This document shows, piece by piece, positions 45,295 through 54,307 of a stretch of DNA of 64,000 bases (within the stretch, counting starts at the first letter, position 1; each line of letters begins with the position of its first letter). A model generated the notes under the pieces. It did no database searches. It was not told where the DNA came from and worked only from the letters and a program-made list of their open reading frames with translations. Both the position numbers and the translations under genes were made by a program. The stretch lies in the NCBI GenBank assembly GCA_023419315.1, contig JAEZYE010000058.1:4750-68749 (forward strand), in the 5' to 3' direction. The stretch comes from Pseudomonadota bacterium. Its GTDB lineage: Bacteria; Pseudomonadota; Gammaproteobacteria; Xanthomonadales; Xanthomonadaceae.

Positions 45295-46888
45295 TGCGCG
45301 CCAGCAAGGCGGTCGGGATGCGTGCACGTTCGGCGGCGATGTCGCGCGCGATCCGGTCGATGATGCGCGCGAATGCCGGTTCGTTGGCCAACGGTTTGAA
45401 CCACGGCGACACACGCAGATAATCGGCATCCCGATAGCCTTCGTCGACGGCGCGTTGCAGCGAGTGCAACGCGCCCGCTCGATCACCCGCGGCATCCTGC
45501 AGCAGCGCGACTTCCAGCCAGTCCGAGGAATATCCGGCGCCCTGCGCGAGTTCGCCGGCCAGCATTTCCGCGCGCGAGCGCGCCCATCCCGCGTCGAACA
45601 CACCGGACTGCAGCCGCGCCAGCGTCGTCGGCAGGCTCGCCTGCGGCCGCAATCGCACCGCGGCCCGGGTCGCCGCGGCCGCGTCTTCGCGACGGCCCTG
45701 CACCCACGCCAGTTCGGCGAACAGCAGATGCAGATCCGTGTGTTCCGTGCCCCGCTGCATCGCTTCGCGCAGGGCCTCTTCGGCCTCGCTCAGGCGGCCA
45801 TGCCGGAACAGGAACCGCGGCCACGCACTGTTGGAGAACACGTTGTCCGGGAACAGCGAGAAGCTGCGGCGATAGATCGCCTCGGCGGCCTGCGGGTAAC
45901 CCAGCAGATCCAGATTCGATGCAATCTGCAGGGACAGGAAGCGCACGCGCGCCGGATCGCCCCGGATCGCGTGGTTGGCGACCACCGCATCGGCAAGCCG
46001 TCCCTTGCGTTCGTAGAGGTAAGCCGCCGAGGCGCGGCTGTTGTCATCGGCGGGATCGATTCCGAAGGCGCGTTCGTAGTGGGCCAGCGCGTCATCGATG
46101 CGCCCCCGGCAATCGTGCGCATAGCCGAGCGCGGCTTCCGCGCGTCCGTTGCGTGGTTCCCGCGCCAGCACGCGCTGCGCCAACCCCTGCGCACGCACCG
46201 CCCATTCCGGCGGGAAATTGAATTGGCAGACCCGTGCGCTGTAACCGCGGCTCAGTCCGAGCATGGCGGCGGTGTCTTCCGGCGTCTGCTGCAGCACGCG
46301 CTCGTACAACGCAATCGCGCGTTCGTTGTCATCGCGCTGGCCGATCGCCGCGTAATACGACGCGCGCTCTTTCATCGCGGCGGTCGGCGAAACCGGTGTC
46401 GCGGCGGTGGTGGGCGCTGGCGTGGATCCGCTTGTCCACCACCACGCCAGTCCGCCACACAGCACTACGATCAGCAGCATCACCGCCGCGATGACGAACT
46501 TCGGCGACGGACCGGCGCCGCGTTCGTGCGCACTGGCTGCCGCCGCATCGGCGAAAGCGCCCGTCGTGATCGGCTCGGGCCGTTCGCACAATTGATAGCC
46601 CTGACCACGCACCGAGCGCAGGTAGCGCGGCCGTCGGCCGTCGTCACCCAGCGCCTGCCGCAACAGCTTGACGCGCTGGGTGACAGTTTCTTCGTTGACG
46701 ACGGCGGGCGACCACACCTGCGCGATCAACTCGTCGAAACCAATCACGCGATCACCCTGCATCATGAGGTAACGCAGCAGCTGGAAACTGAGCCCGGTGA
46801 CGTTGAGCGGCTCGCCATCGCGTTCGACACGCTGGCGATCGACATCGACGATCAGATCGCCCAGCCGGTAGCGTGATGCGGCGTGCAC
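45278..46888 (-). CDS. Winged-helix/TPR transmembrane regulator (CadC/ToxR type)
   Basis: This 536-aa regulator has an OmpR/PhoB-type winged helix (about residues 6-103, with NEETVTQRVKLLRQALGDDG and YLRSVRGQGYQL). One membrane helix (about 128-150) follows, then a long periplasmic part of TPR-like repeats (residues about 170-530, for example ERVLQQTPEDTAAMLGLSR). It should bind DNA while anchored in the membrane and sense a periplasmic or protein signal. Its targets are unknown. It is divergent from amgK, with 133 nt between. Confidence 0.9.
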   Translation of the reverse strand: MHAASRYRLGDLIVDVDRQRVERDGEPLNVTGLSFQLLRYLMMQGDRVIGFDELIAQVWSPAVVNEETVTQRVKLLRQALGDDGRRPRYLRSVRGQGYQLCERPEPITTGAFADAAAASAHERGAGPSPKFVIAAVMLLIVVLCGGLAWWWTSGSTPAPTTAATPVSPTAAMKERASYYAAIGQRDDNERAIALYERVLQQTPEDTAAMLGLSRGYSARVCQFNFPPEWAVRAQGLAQRVLAREPRNGRAEAALGYAHDCRGRIDDALAHYERAFGIDPADDNSRASAAYLYERKGRLADAVVANHAIRGDPARVRFLSLQIASNLDLLGYPQAAEAIYRRSFSLFPDNVFSNSAWPRFLFRHGRLSEAEEALREAMQRGTEHTDLHLLFAELAWVQGRREDAAAATRAAVRLRPQASLPTTLARLQSGVFDAGWARSRAEMLAGELAQGAGYSSDWLEVALLQDAAGDRAGALHSLQRAVDEGYRDADYLRVSPWFKPLANEPAFARIIDRIARDIAAERARIPTALLARITASP

Positions 46889-47021
46889 GTTCAGGACGCC
46901 ATGCGATGCTTCGGACCGCGCTTCGAGGCAATCGCCGGAGGTGGCAGCATCGCGGGCGCTCGCGTGGAAGAAGGCGGCAGTTTACCCTTTACGCGCCTTC
47001 GAGACCGGCTGGAAAACCCGC

Positions 47022-48038
47022 ATGAACGATCCCTCGCCCGACGCGCAGGAACGCGCCACGCAACGCCTGCAATGGGCGCGCACGGCGTTGCACGACGACG
47101 TGCTGACGCTGGAACGTGCATCGGTCGACGCCGGTTTCCGAAGCTACTGGCGCGCACGCACGGCCGACGGCCGCAGTTGCATCGTGATGGATTCGCCGCC
47201 GGCGCTGGAGGACGTGCGTCCGTGGCTTCGCATGCGGGATCTCCTGGACATGGGCGGCGTGCGCGTACCGCAGGTGCTTGCGCGCGAAGTCGAGGCGGGA
47301 TTCCTGTTGCTGGAGGATCTCGGCGGCCCCACGCTGGCGCAGACGATCACGGCCGAGTCGGCCGATGACTGGTTCGAACGTGCGATCACCGAACTGCTCC
47401 GCTTGCAGGCGATCGCGCCGCCCGCGGACATGGGCGAATTCGGCGAGGCGCTGCTGCAGCGCGACGCCGGTCTGTTCGAAGAGTGGTTCCTGGTGCGCCA
47501 TCTGAACCTGCGACTGGACTGCGGCGAGATCGAATCACTGCAACTCGTGCAGCGCCGCCTGATGGACAACGCGCTGGCGCAGGCGCGCGTGCTGACCCAT
47601 CGCGATTACATGCCGCGCAACCTGATGCCCACGTTGCCCGCCCCGGCCGTACTGGATTTCCAGGACTGCGTGCGCGGACCGATCGCCTACGACCCGGTGA
47701 GCCTGTTCAAGGACGCCTTCCTCAGTTGGCCGCTGGAACGCGTGGACGGTTGGCTGTTGCGCTACCACGCCCGCGCACGCGAGGCGGGATTGCCGGTGCC
47801 GGCTGCGCCGGAACACTTCCTGCGCGACGCGGACTGGCTGGGCATCCAGCGCCATCTGAAAATCCTTGGCATCTTCTCGCGCCTGCACTACCGCGACGGC
47901 AAGTCGCGCTACCTCGCGGACGTGCCGCGCTTCATCCGCTACCTGGACGAAGTACTGCCGCGCCATCCGCAGCTCGCGCCGTTGCAGCAATTGCTGGAAC
48001 AACGCATCAAACCGGCGCTGCGGGAGATGGCCGCATGA
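47022..48038 (+). CDS. amgK: N-acetylmuramate/N-acetylglucosamine kinase AmgK
   Basis: This 338-aa aminoglycoside-phosphotransferase-fold kinase phosphorylates the anomeric carbon of MurNAc and GlcNAc during peptidoglycan recycling. The catalytic loop HRDYMPRNL and the following DFQDCVRGPIAYDP are present, and the length equals Pseudomonas AmgK. The ATG at 47022 gives the family start; the frame is open upstream without homology. murU overlaps its stop as ATGA. Together they form UDP-MurNAc without MurA, which makes cells less dependent on the fosfomycin target. Confidence 0.94.
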   Translation: MNDPSPDAQERATQRLQWARTALHDDVLTLERASVDAGFRSYWRARTADGRSCIVMDSPPALEDVRPWLRMRDLLDMGGVRVPQVLAREVEAGFLLLEDLGGPTLAQTITAESADDWFERAITELLRLQAIAPPADMGEFGEALLQRDAGLFEEWFLVRHLNLRLDCGEIESLQLVQRRLMDNALAQARVLTHRDYMPRNLMPTLPAPAVLDFQDCVRGPIAYDPVSLFKDAFLSWPLERVDGWLLRYHARAREAGLPVPAAPEHFLRDADWLGIQRHLKILGIFSRLHYRDGKSRYLADVPRFIRYLDEVLPRHPQLAPLQQLLEQRIKPALREMAA

Positions 48039-48742
48039 AGGCGCTGATCTTCGCGGCGGGTTTTGGCGAGCGCATGCGTCCGCTGACGGATCACACGCCC
48101 AAGCCCCTGCTCATCGCAGGTGGAAAACCGCTGATCGCCTGGCATCTGGAAAAGCTCGCGGCGATGGGCGTGCGCGAGGTCGTCATCAACACCAGTTGGC
48201 TGGCCGAACAGTTTCCGCAAACGCTCGGCGATGGTGCGCAGTGGGGTTTGCAGCTGCGCTACTCGTATGAAGGCGGGCAACCGCTGGAAACCGGCGGCGG
48301 CATGCTGCATGCGCTGCCCTTGCTCGGCGACGCGCCGTTCCTGCTGGTGAACGGGGATGTCTGGACGGATTGCGACTTCGCGACGTTGCCGCGCGAACCG
48401 GACGGTCTGGCGCACCTGGTTCTGGTCGATCCGCCTGCGCATACCACGCATGGCGATTTTGCGCTCGACGGACACGGCTTCGTTCGTAGCGAAGGCGCGC
48501 AGCGCCTGACCTACGCCGGACTGGGCGTGTATCGCCCGCAGCTGCTGCGCGACTGGCGCGACGTCATCCAGGCCGATGTCGGCACGCCGCCACGCTTCAT
48601 GCTCGCGCCGATCCTGCGCGCCCACATGCCCGCCGATGCGATTCGCGGCGAACACTGGCGTGGACGCTGGACCGATGTCGGCACGCCGGAACGGCTTGCG
48701 CGCCTGGATGCGGAATTGCGTGCAGAGCCACGCGACGGCTGA
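48035..48742 (+). CDS. murU: N-acetylmuramate-1-phosphate uridylyltransferase MurU
   Basis: This 235-aa nucleotidyltransferase makes UDP-MurNAc from MurNAc-1-phosphate and UTP. The nucleotide motif is IFAAGFGERMRPLT with KPLL (residues about 4-26), and VNGDVWTDCDF carries the metal Asp. GLGVYRP and WTDVGTPERL near the end are typical of this group. It is coupled to amgK by a 4-nt overlap. A DnaA-box palindrome lies just after its stop. Confidence 0.94.
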   Translation: MKALIFAAGFGERMRPLTDHTPKPLLIAGGKPLIAWHLEKLAAMGVREVVINTSWLAEQFPQTLGDGAQWGLQLRYSYEGGQPLETGGGMLHALPLLGDAPFLLVNGDVWTDCDFATLPREPDGLAHLVLVDPPAHTTHGDFALDGHGFVRSEGAQRLTYAGLGVYRPQLLRDWRDVIQADVGTPPRFMLAPILRAHMPADAIRGEHWRGRWTDVGTPERLARLDAELRAEPRDG

Positions 48743-48760
48743 AGCCCGACATCGGCGAAT

Positions 48761-48839
48761 CCGCTTTCATCCACAACGCGTGTGGATGAAAGCGGGACAA
48801 TCATGTGGATAACCGCTTGTCCGCCAGTCGGGACAAGCG
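48761..48839. promoter_or_regulatory. DnaA-box palindrome cluster next to hda
   Basis: A perfect 15-bp inverted repeat (48761-48775 and 48781-48795, loop ACGCG) has a DnaA-like box TCATCCACA in each arm (48767-48775 and, inverted, 48781-48789). A perfect DnaA box TTATCCACA lies on the minus strand at 48804-48812. A second perfect 9-bp inverted repeat, CGCTTGTCC / GGACAAGCG, follows at 48814-48839. There is no T tract, so this is not a normal terminator. It sits between the 3' ends of murU and hda. Confidence 0.65.
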
Positions 48840-48885
48840 TGTCAAGGTGATTGGCGGATTTTTCGCCACACGCAGCGACAATCGC

Positions 48886-49602
48886 TCAACGTGCTTCCAG
48901 CACGCTGCGCAGGAACGGCACGGTGATCCGCCGCTGCGCCGCGAGCGACGCCCGATCCAGCTGATCGAGCAAGGCGACGAGATGCCCGAGATCGCGATCG
49001 GTGCGCGTCAGCAGCCAATCGATGGCCGCGTCTTCGAGTACGAACCCGCGGCGCTGCGCACGCTCGCGCAGGACGTCCCGGCGTCCCTCGTCATCCAGCG
49101 GCGTCAGCATGACCCGCGCGCATTGCGACAGCCGCGAACGCAAATCCGGCAGGCCCAGACCGATGGCATCCGGCACGTCGCGCGCGGTGTACAGCACGGA
49201 CAACCCGGCCGGGCGCGCGCGGTTGTGGAAATCGAACAAGGCCACTTCGTCCTCGCGCTGACCGGCGATGGCATCAAGTCCATCAAGGGCGACCACGTCA
49301 TTGCCCTCCAGCGCTTCCAGCGCTTCGCGCAGGCGACCCGCGGCCGCAGCCAGCGGCAGGAACGCGGCGCGCCGCCCGGCCTGTTCGGCCGCCGCACACA
49401 GCGCCAGCGCAAGATGCGTCTTGCCGGTGCGGCTCGACCCGGCCAGATACAGCCATTCCGCGTCGGACGCGGTGGCCAGCGCCCGCAACTGTGCGAGTGC
49501 GCCTGGCGGCGCATGCAGGAAGCTTTCGAATCGCTGGTCCGGCGGAGTGCGAAGCGCGAGCGGCAGTTGCGGGGTGAGGCCGGGAGGGGTTGCCGGGTTC
49601 AC
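48886..49602 (-). CDS. hda: DnaA regulatory inactivator Hda
   Basis: This 238-aa AAA+ protein, with the beta clamp, stimulates DnaA-ATP hydrolysis and so limits replication initiation. The N-terminus has the clamp-binding type sequence QLPLALR. Walker A is AGSSRTGKTHLAL, Walker B is VVALDGLDAI, and the DnaA-like sensor zone runs to DLGHLVALLDQLD. Its start overlaps the end of the perM-type gene by 4 nt. The DnaA-box cluster is 46 nt beyond its stop. Confidence 0.94.
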   Translation of the reverse strand: MNPATPPGLTPQLPLALRTPPDQRFESFLHAPPGALAQLRALATASDAEWLYLAGSSRTGKTHLALALCAAAEQAGRRAAFLPLAAAAGRLREALEALEGNDVVALDGLDAIAGQREDEVALFDFHNRARPAGLSVLYTARDVPDAIGLGLPDLRSRLSQCARVMLTPLDDEGRRDVLRERAQRRGFVLEDAAIDWLLTRTDRDLGHLVALLDQLDRASLAAQRRITVPFLRSVLEAR

Positions 49603-50738
49603 TTGTGCTCGGTCTTTTCCGCTTCGACATGCGAGTCGAGCAGGATGGTCGGATGGTCGCCCGCGTACAGGTGGCTCTGCGTGTAGCGTTCGTGCGCGAA
49701 GCGCAGCAGCACGTTCGCGATGGCCGCAATCGGCAGCGCGAGCAGCATGCCGAGGAAGCCGAACAACTGACCGCCGGCCATGATCGCGAAGATCACCGCG
49801 ACCGGATGCAGGCCGATGCGATCGCCGACGATGCGCGGCGTCAGCACGTAGCCTTCCAGCATCTGCCCGACGATGAACACGCCCAGCACCATCGCGACCA
49901 GCGTCCAGTCGCCGCTGGTCTGCACGAGCGCCGCAATCACGCCGAGCACGATTCCGGTGGCCGTGCCCAGATACGGCACGAAGCTGATCAGGCCGGCGAT
50001 GATGCCGATCAGCAAGCCCAGTTCCAGCCCCACCACCGTGAGGCCGGCGGCGTAGATACCGCCCAGCGCCAGCATCACCAGGAACTGGCCGCGCAGGAAG
50101 GCGCCGAGTACGTCGTTGGATTCCTGCGCCAGCCGCGAAACGGTGCCGATGTGATCACGCGGCACCAGCGCCGCCACGCGCTCGACCAGCGTGTCCCAGT
50201 CACGCAGGAAGTAGAACGTCAGGATCGGCAGCAGAACGAGGTTGGCGATCCACGCCATCATCGCGAAGCCCGAGCGCGACAGATATCCGAAGAAGGTCGC
50301 CGCCACGCCACCGGCCTGCTGCCAGTGCCCGCGCAGCCAGGTCATCAGATGCTCCGGATCCAGCCACGACACCAGTTCCAGGCCGGTGCGACGCTCCACC
50401 CACGGCAGCGCCTTCTGGACGAACCAGTCCCGGTAGTTCGGCAGCGATTCGACCAGCTCCACCACCTGCCGCTCCAGCATCGGCAGCAGGATGATCAGCG
50501 CCAGCGCGAGCAGCAACAGCATCAGGGTGAAGACCAGCACCACCGCGGTGGTGCGCGAATAGCCGCGGCGCTGCAGCCGATCGACCCACGGATCGCCCAG
50601 CCAGCCGAGCAGGGCTGCGCACACGAACGGCGTCAGGACCGGAGCCAACAGGTAGATCAGCCAGCCCGCAATGGCGGCGATGACCAGCCACTGCCAGCGC
50701 CGGGCAAGCGCGGTTCCGGAAAGAGAGGAAGAATCCAT
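49599..50738 (-). CDS. AI-2E/PerM family membrane transporter
   Basis: This 379-aa integral membrane protein has about eight helices and is of the AI-2E (PerM/TqsA) family. The conserved segments PILTFYFLRDWD, LISFVPYLGTATGIVLG and GQMLEGYVLTPRIVG are present. Family members export small molecules or sodium ions; the substrate here is unknown. It is coupled to hda, an arrangement often seen in gammaproteobacteria. Confidence 0.9.
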   Translation of the reverse strand: MDSSSLSGTALARRWQWLVIAAIAGWLIYLLAPVLTPFVCAALLGWLGDPWVDRLQRRGYSRTTAVVLVFTLMLLLLALALIILLPMLERQVVELVESLPNYRDWFVQKALPWVERRTGLELVSWLDPEHLMTWLRGHWQQAGGVAATFFGYLSRSGFAMMAWIANLVLLPILTFYFLRDWDTLVERVAALVPRDHIGTVSRLAQESNDVLGAFLRGQFLVMLALGGIYAAGLTVVGLELGLLIGIIAGLISFVPYLGTATGIVLGVIAALVQTSGDWTLVAMVLGVFIVGQMLEGYVLTPRIVGDRIGLHPVAVIFAIMAGGQLFGFLGMLLALPIAAIANVLLRFAHERYTQSHLYAGDHPTILLDSHVEAEKTEHK

Positions 50739-50763
50739 GCGTCGTCCGTGTCGGGAAGGAGGT

Positions 50764-51843
50764 TTACTTCAAGCGATAGACGGGCGGTTCGCCTTCGCCA
50801 CCCACGAACGGGCTGTCATTGCCCAGCAGGCGACGGAAGCCGGGCAGCCCCGAGATGAGTTCCAGATCCAGTTCCAGCGTATCGCCGGCCGCTCGCACCG
50901 GCGTGATGCGCCGGACGACCGACATCTTCTGCAGGTGCGCCATCAACGCGACGTAATCTTCCGTGCTGTCGATGCCGTTGAACACGATGCGGTACGTGCC
51001 CGCGGGGCCGGCCGCGCCGCGCTTGGCGTAGCGCTTGACCAGTGCATCGGCCGCGCCGTCGGCGCCCCCGGCCATGGCGCGGCGTGCATCGCCGTCGCTG
51101 CTGGACCAGGTCGACAGGACCTTGCCGCTGTCGACAAAGGACCAGTCGGCGGTCCAGCCGCTGCCGGATCGGTAGAGCTTGCCGATCAGCTGCATCGGCG
51201 GGCTGTAGCGCGCGGAGGCGCGCGCGACGGCCGCGGTGTCCTGCCGCCAGATGGCGCCGACCAGCGCCTGTTCCGCCGCGCCGCCGGCCGGCAAGCCCAG
51301 GCTGAAACCACGTTCGAGTGCGCGATTGAGCAGCGGACGCACCGCGTTCGCCTGCGGGAGGCTGACCAGGCGCGGACCGCTGCCGTCGTTGATCGCCAGC
51401 CACACGACCGGCTTCGGACGCGGCGCCGGCCAGATGGGCAGGCCGAGGACGGCCGCCAGTTCGTCCACTTCGGCCGGTTCGAACCGAACGACGAGCGTGG
51501 TACGGAACGTCGGCGCACCGCTCGGCGAAACGCCCTGGTCCTGCCGGTAGTCGTAGCTCTTGACCAGGTTTTTCGCGTTGCGCAGTTCCTGCCCAACGCC
51601 GGGGCGGCCGCTCACGCTGCGATCGCCGGACAGCTTGCCCAGCACGGTCGACAACGCGCGCGCAAACGCCCCGTTCCGCTCTGCCTCGCCCTGCCCGTTC
51701 ACCGGCACTTCGGCCTCGTAGGCGCCGCGCGCGCTGGCGCTGTCGCCCTCGGTACGCACGCCTTCCTGGGCCGAAACCGCGGGAATGGCGGTCGACGCGG
51801 CCAGCGCGGCGATTACGAACAAGCAGGCTTTCATCCAACGCAT
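50764..51843 (-). CDS. DUF2066 exported protein
   Basis: This 359-aa periplasmic protein has a signal peptide (to about residue 25, IPAVSAQ) and a DUF2066 domain (YEAEVPVNGQGEAERNGAFARALSTVLGKLSGD). The C-terminal repeat of the domain measures GIDSTEDYVALMAHLQKM and similar strands. Function is unknown. It lies upstream of, and divergent from, purM, a position conserved in many gammaproteobacteria. It probably belongs to the hda-perM transcript (gap 25 nt). Confidence 0.85.
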   Translation of the reverse strand: MRWMKACLFVIAALAASTAIPAVSAQEGVRTEGDSASARGAYEAEVPVNGQGEAERNGAFARALSTVLGKLSGDRSVSGRPGVGQELRNAKNLVKSYDYRQDQGVSPSGAPTFRTTLVVRFEPAEVDELAAVLGLPIWPAPRPKPVVWLAINDGSGPRLVSLPQANAVRPLLNRALERGFSLGLPAGGAAEQALVGAIWRQDTAAVARASARYSPPMQLIGKLYRSGSGWTADWSFVDSGKVLSTWSSSDGDARRAMAGGADGAADALVKRYAKRGAAGPAGTYRIVFNGIDSTEDYVALMAHLQKMSVVRRITPVRAAGDTLELDLELISGLPGFRRLLGNDSPFVGGEGEPPVYRLK

Positions 51844-51976
51844 CGAGCGTTCCCAGGCTTCGGAAATCGGGGGAATTGTTGCCCGAATGGACACCTCGCG
51901 CCAACGCCATCCATTCAGGGAGGACCGAACCGAGCCGCGATTCCATTAAAATCGTGCGCCTTGCCCCTGCCAGTCG

Positions 51977-53032
51977 ATGCCCGTGACCCAGCCCACGCCT
52001 CCCGCCTCCACCCCGATGACCTATCGCGACGCGGGGGTCGACATCGACGCCGGCAATGAGGTGGTCGAACGCATCAAGCCGCTGGTCAAGCGCAGCTTCC
52101 GCCCGGAAGTGATGGGCGGACTCGGCGGATTCGGTGCGCTGTTCGATCTGTCCGGCAAGTACAAGGAACCCGTGCTGGTCTCCGGGACCGACGGCGTGGG
52201 CACCAAGCTCAAGCTCGCACAGCAGTTGAACCGCCATGACACCATCGGCATCGACCTGGTGGCGATGTGCGTGAACGACGTGCTGGTGCAGGGCGCGGAG
52301 CCGCTGTTCTTCCTCGACTATTTCGCCACCGGCAAGCTGGACGTCGAAACGACCGTCGCGGTCGTCGGCGGCATTGCCAAGGGATGCGAACTGTCCGGCT
52401 GCGCATTGATCGGCGGTGAAACGGCCGAAATGCCCGACATGTATCCGCCCGGCGAATACGACCTCGCCGGCTTCTGCGTGGCGGCGGTCGAAAAGAGCAA
52501 GCTGCTCGATGGCGCACGGGTGCGCGCCGGCGATCTGCTGATCGGCATCGCGTCCAGCGGCCCGCATTCGAATGGCTACTCGCTGATCCGCCGCATCTAC
52601 GATCGCGCTGGCCGGCCGGCCGAACTTGATCTCGGCGGCGTGCGCCTGGTCGATGCATTGATGGCGCCGACGCAGCTGTACGTGAAGCCGATCCTGGAGC
52701 TGCTGAAATCGCACGACCTGCATGCGATGGCGCACATCACCGGTGGCGGACTGACCGAAAACATCATCCGCGTCATTCCGGAACCGCTGGGCCTGCGTAT
52801 CGAAGCCAGCGCGTGGACGCTGCCGCCCGTGTTCGATTGGCTGCAGCACGAAGGCGCAGTGGCGCCGGCCGAAATGTGGCGCACCTTCAACTGCGGCATC
52901 GGCTTCGTGCTGGTGGTCTCGCCGGATCAGGCGAGCGCGGTGGAAGCCGATCTGCAACGCCTGCAACTGGCCCACTGGCGCATCGGCGAAGTGGTCGCGG
53001 CCGCGGGTGCGGAACGCGTGGCGATCGCCTGA
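51977..53032 (+). CDS. purM: Phosphoribosylformylglycinamidine cyclo-ligase PurM
   Basis: This 351-aa enzyme closes the imidazole ring in purine synthesis (FGAM to AIR, using ATP). It has the family start TYRDAGVDIDAGN, ATP-site segments SGTDGVGTKLKLA and GGETAEMPDMYPPGEYDLAGF, and HITGGGLTEN. Length matches E. coli PurM (345 aa). A DUF2238 gene sits between it and purN, with a 3-nt gap, instead of the direct purMN pair of E. coli. Confidence 0.97.
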   Translation: MPVTQPTPPASTPMTYRDAGVDIDAGNEVVERIKPLVKRSFRPEVMGGLGGFGALFDLSGKYKEPVLVSGTDGVGTKLKLAQQLNRHDTIGIDLVAMCVNDVLVQGAEPLFFLDYFATGKLDVETTVAVVGGIAKGCELSGCALIGGETAEMPDMYPPGEYDLAGFCVAAVEKSKLLDGARVRAGDLLIGIASSGPHSNGYSLIRRIYDRAGRPAELDLGGVRLVDALMAPTQLYVKPILELLKSHDLHAMAHITGGGLTENIIRVIPEPLGLRIEASAWTLPPVFDWLQHEGAVAPAEMWRTFNCGIGFVLVVSPDQASAVEADLQRLQLAHWRIGEVVAAAGAERVAIA

Positions 53033-53035
53033 TCC

Positions 53036-53653
53036 ATGCAGCCCGGGAAACGGGCGATATTCGCCCTCACGCTGGCGGTCTTCGCGCTGAGCTGGATTTC
53101 TCCGCGCTGGCCGGTCGAACAGGCCCTGCACAGCAGCCTCACCGTGCTGGGGCTGTTCTGGCTGTGGCGCCATGATCGGCGCTGGCCGATCCACACCTCG
53201 CATTTCGGCCTGATCTGCCTTTTCATCGTCCTGCATTGCATCGGCGCGCGCTGGCTCTATTCCTACGTGCCCTACGACGCATGGTTCGATGCGGTATCCG
53301 GCTGGTCGCCGGGCGAGGCCTTCGGCTGGCAGCGCAACCATTTCGATCGGTTGATCCACTTCATGTATGGCGTCTGCTTCACGCCCGCGGTCTGGCACTG
53401 GCTGCGCCAGCGCTGGCCACTGAAGGCCGGGCAAGGCTTCGTGATCGCGGTGATGGCGATCATGTGCAGCAGCCTGGTCTACGAATGGATGGAATGGGGC
53501 ATCGCGCTGGCGTTGTCGCCGGAGGCCGCCGAGTCCTACAACGGCCAACAGGGCGATCCCTGGGATGCGCACGCCGACATGCTGCTCGCCACGCTCGGCG
53601 CCCTGCTGACGTGGCCGCTGATGCGCAACGAGCGCCTCGGGACGACCGCATGA
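53036..53653 (+). CDS. DUF2238 (YjdF-like) membrane protein
   Basis: This 205-aa membrane protein has about six helices and the family motif NHFDRLIHFMYG, and an EWMEWGIALALSPEAAESYNGQQGD-type region with the acidic DPWDAHADM. DUF2238 function is unknown. It is inserted between purM and purN with tight spacing and overlaps purN as ATGA, so it is expressed with purine synthesis. Confidence 0.85.
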   Translation: MQPGKRAIFALTLAVFALSWISPRWPVEQALHSSLTVLGLFWLWRHDRRWPIHTSHFGLICLFIVLHCIGARWLYSYVPYDAWFDAVSGWSPGEAFGWQRNHFDRLIHFMYGVCFTPAVWHWLRQRWPLKAGQGFVIAVMAIMCSSLVYEWMEWGIALALSPEAAESYNGQQGDPWDAHADMLLATLGALLTWPLMRNERLGTTA

Positions 53654-54297
53654 GTCGCCGCATCGCGATTCTCGTGTCCGGCCGTGGCAGCAACCTGCAA
53701 GCGCTGCTCGACGCCATCGACGAAGGCCGCCTCGATGCGGAAATCGTCGGCGTGTTTTCCGATCGCCCCGGCGCCGCGGCGCTGGAGCGCGTCGCCCCGG
53801 CCCTGCGCTGGAGCCGGTCGGCACGCCGCTTTCCGGACCGCGCCACGTTCGATGAAGCACTCGGCGATGCCGTGGCCGCCAGCCGCCCGGACTGGGTCGT
53901 CTGCGCCGGTTACATGCGTATCCTCGGCGACGCCTTCATCGCGCGCTTCCGCGGCCGCCTGTTGAACATCCATCCGTCGCTGTTGCCGAAGTACCGCGGA
54001 CTCCATACGCATGCGCGCGCACTGGAAGCCGGCGACACAGAACACGGCGCCAGCGTGCACTTCGTGGTGCCCGAGCTGGACGCAGGGGCGGTCATCGCGC
54101 AGACGATCATCCCGGTCCATGCGGGCGATACTCCCGAGCTGCTGGCCGCACGCCTGCTGCCGCGCGAGCACGCCCTGCTGGTGTCCGTGCTGGCGCTCGC
54201 CACCGCCGGGCGACTGGCTGAACAGGGTGAGCAGGCGCTGCTGGATGGTCAGCCGGTATTAAAGCCGTGGATCCTAGGCTCCGCCGAACCTTCCTGA
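53650..54297 (+). CDS. purN: Phosphoribosylglycinamide formyltransferase PurN
   Basis: This 215-aa enzyme transfers a formyl group from 10-formyl-THF to GAR in purine synthesis. The phosphate loop is SGRGSNLQAL, and the catalytic set is in NIHPSLLPKYRGLHTH (Asn, His) with the Asp in ELDAGAVI. Length matches E. coli PurN (212 aa). The start overlaps the DUF2238 stop. Confidence 0.97.
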   Translation: MSRRIAILVSGRGSNLQALLDAIDEGRLDAEIVGVFSDRPGAAALERVAPALRWSRSARRFPDRATFDEALGDAVAASRPDWVVCAGYMRILGDAFIARFRGRLLNIHPSLLPKYRGLHTHARALEAGDTEHGASVHFVVPELDAGAVIAQTIIPVHAGDTPELLAARLLPREHALLVSVLALATAGRLAEQGEQALLDGQPVLKPWILGSAEPS

Positions 54298-54307
54298 CTC
54301 ACATTTG

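Noticed and set aside
50816..53860. A 1014-codon open frame on the minus strand across DUF2066, purM and DUF2238
   Set aside because: It runs antisense or out of frame to well-supported genes, and its translation is Arg/Ala/Gly-rich without any domain. High GC makes such frames common.
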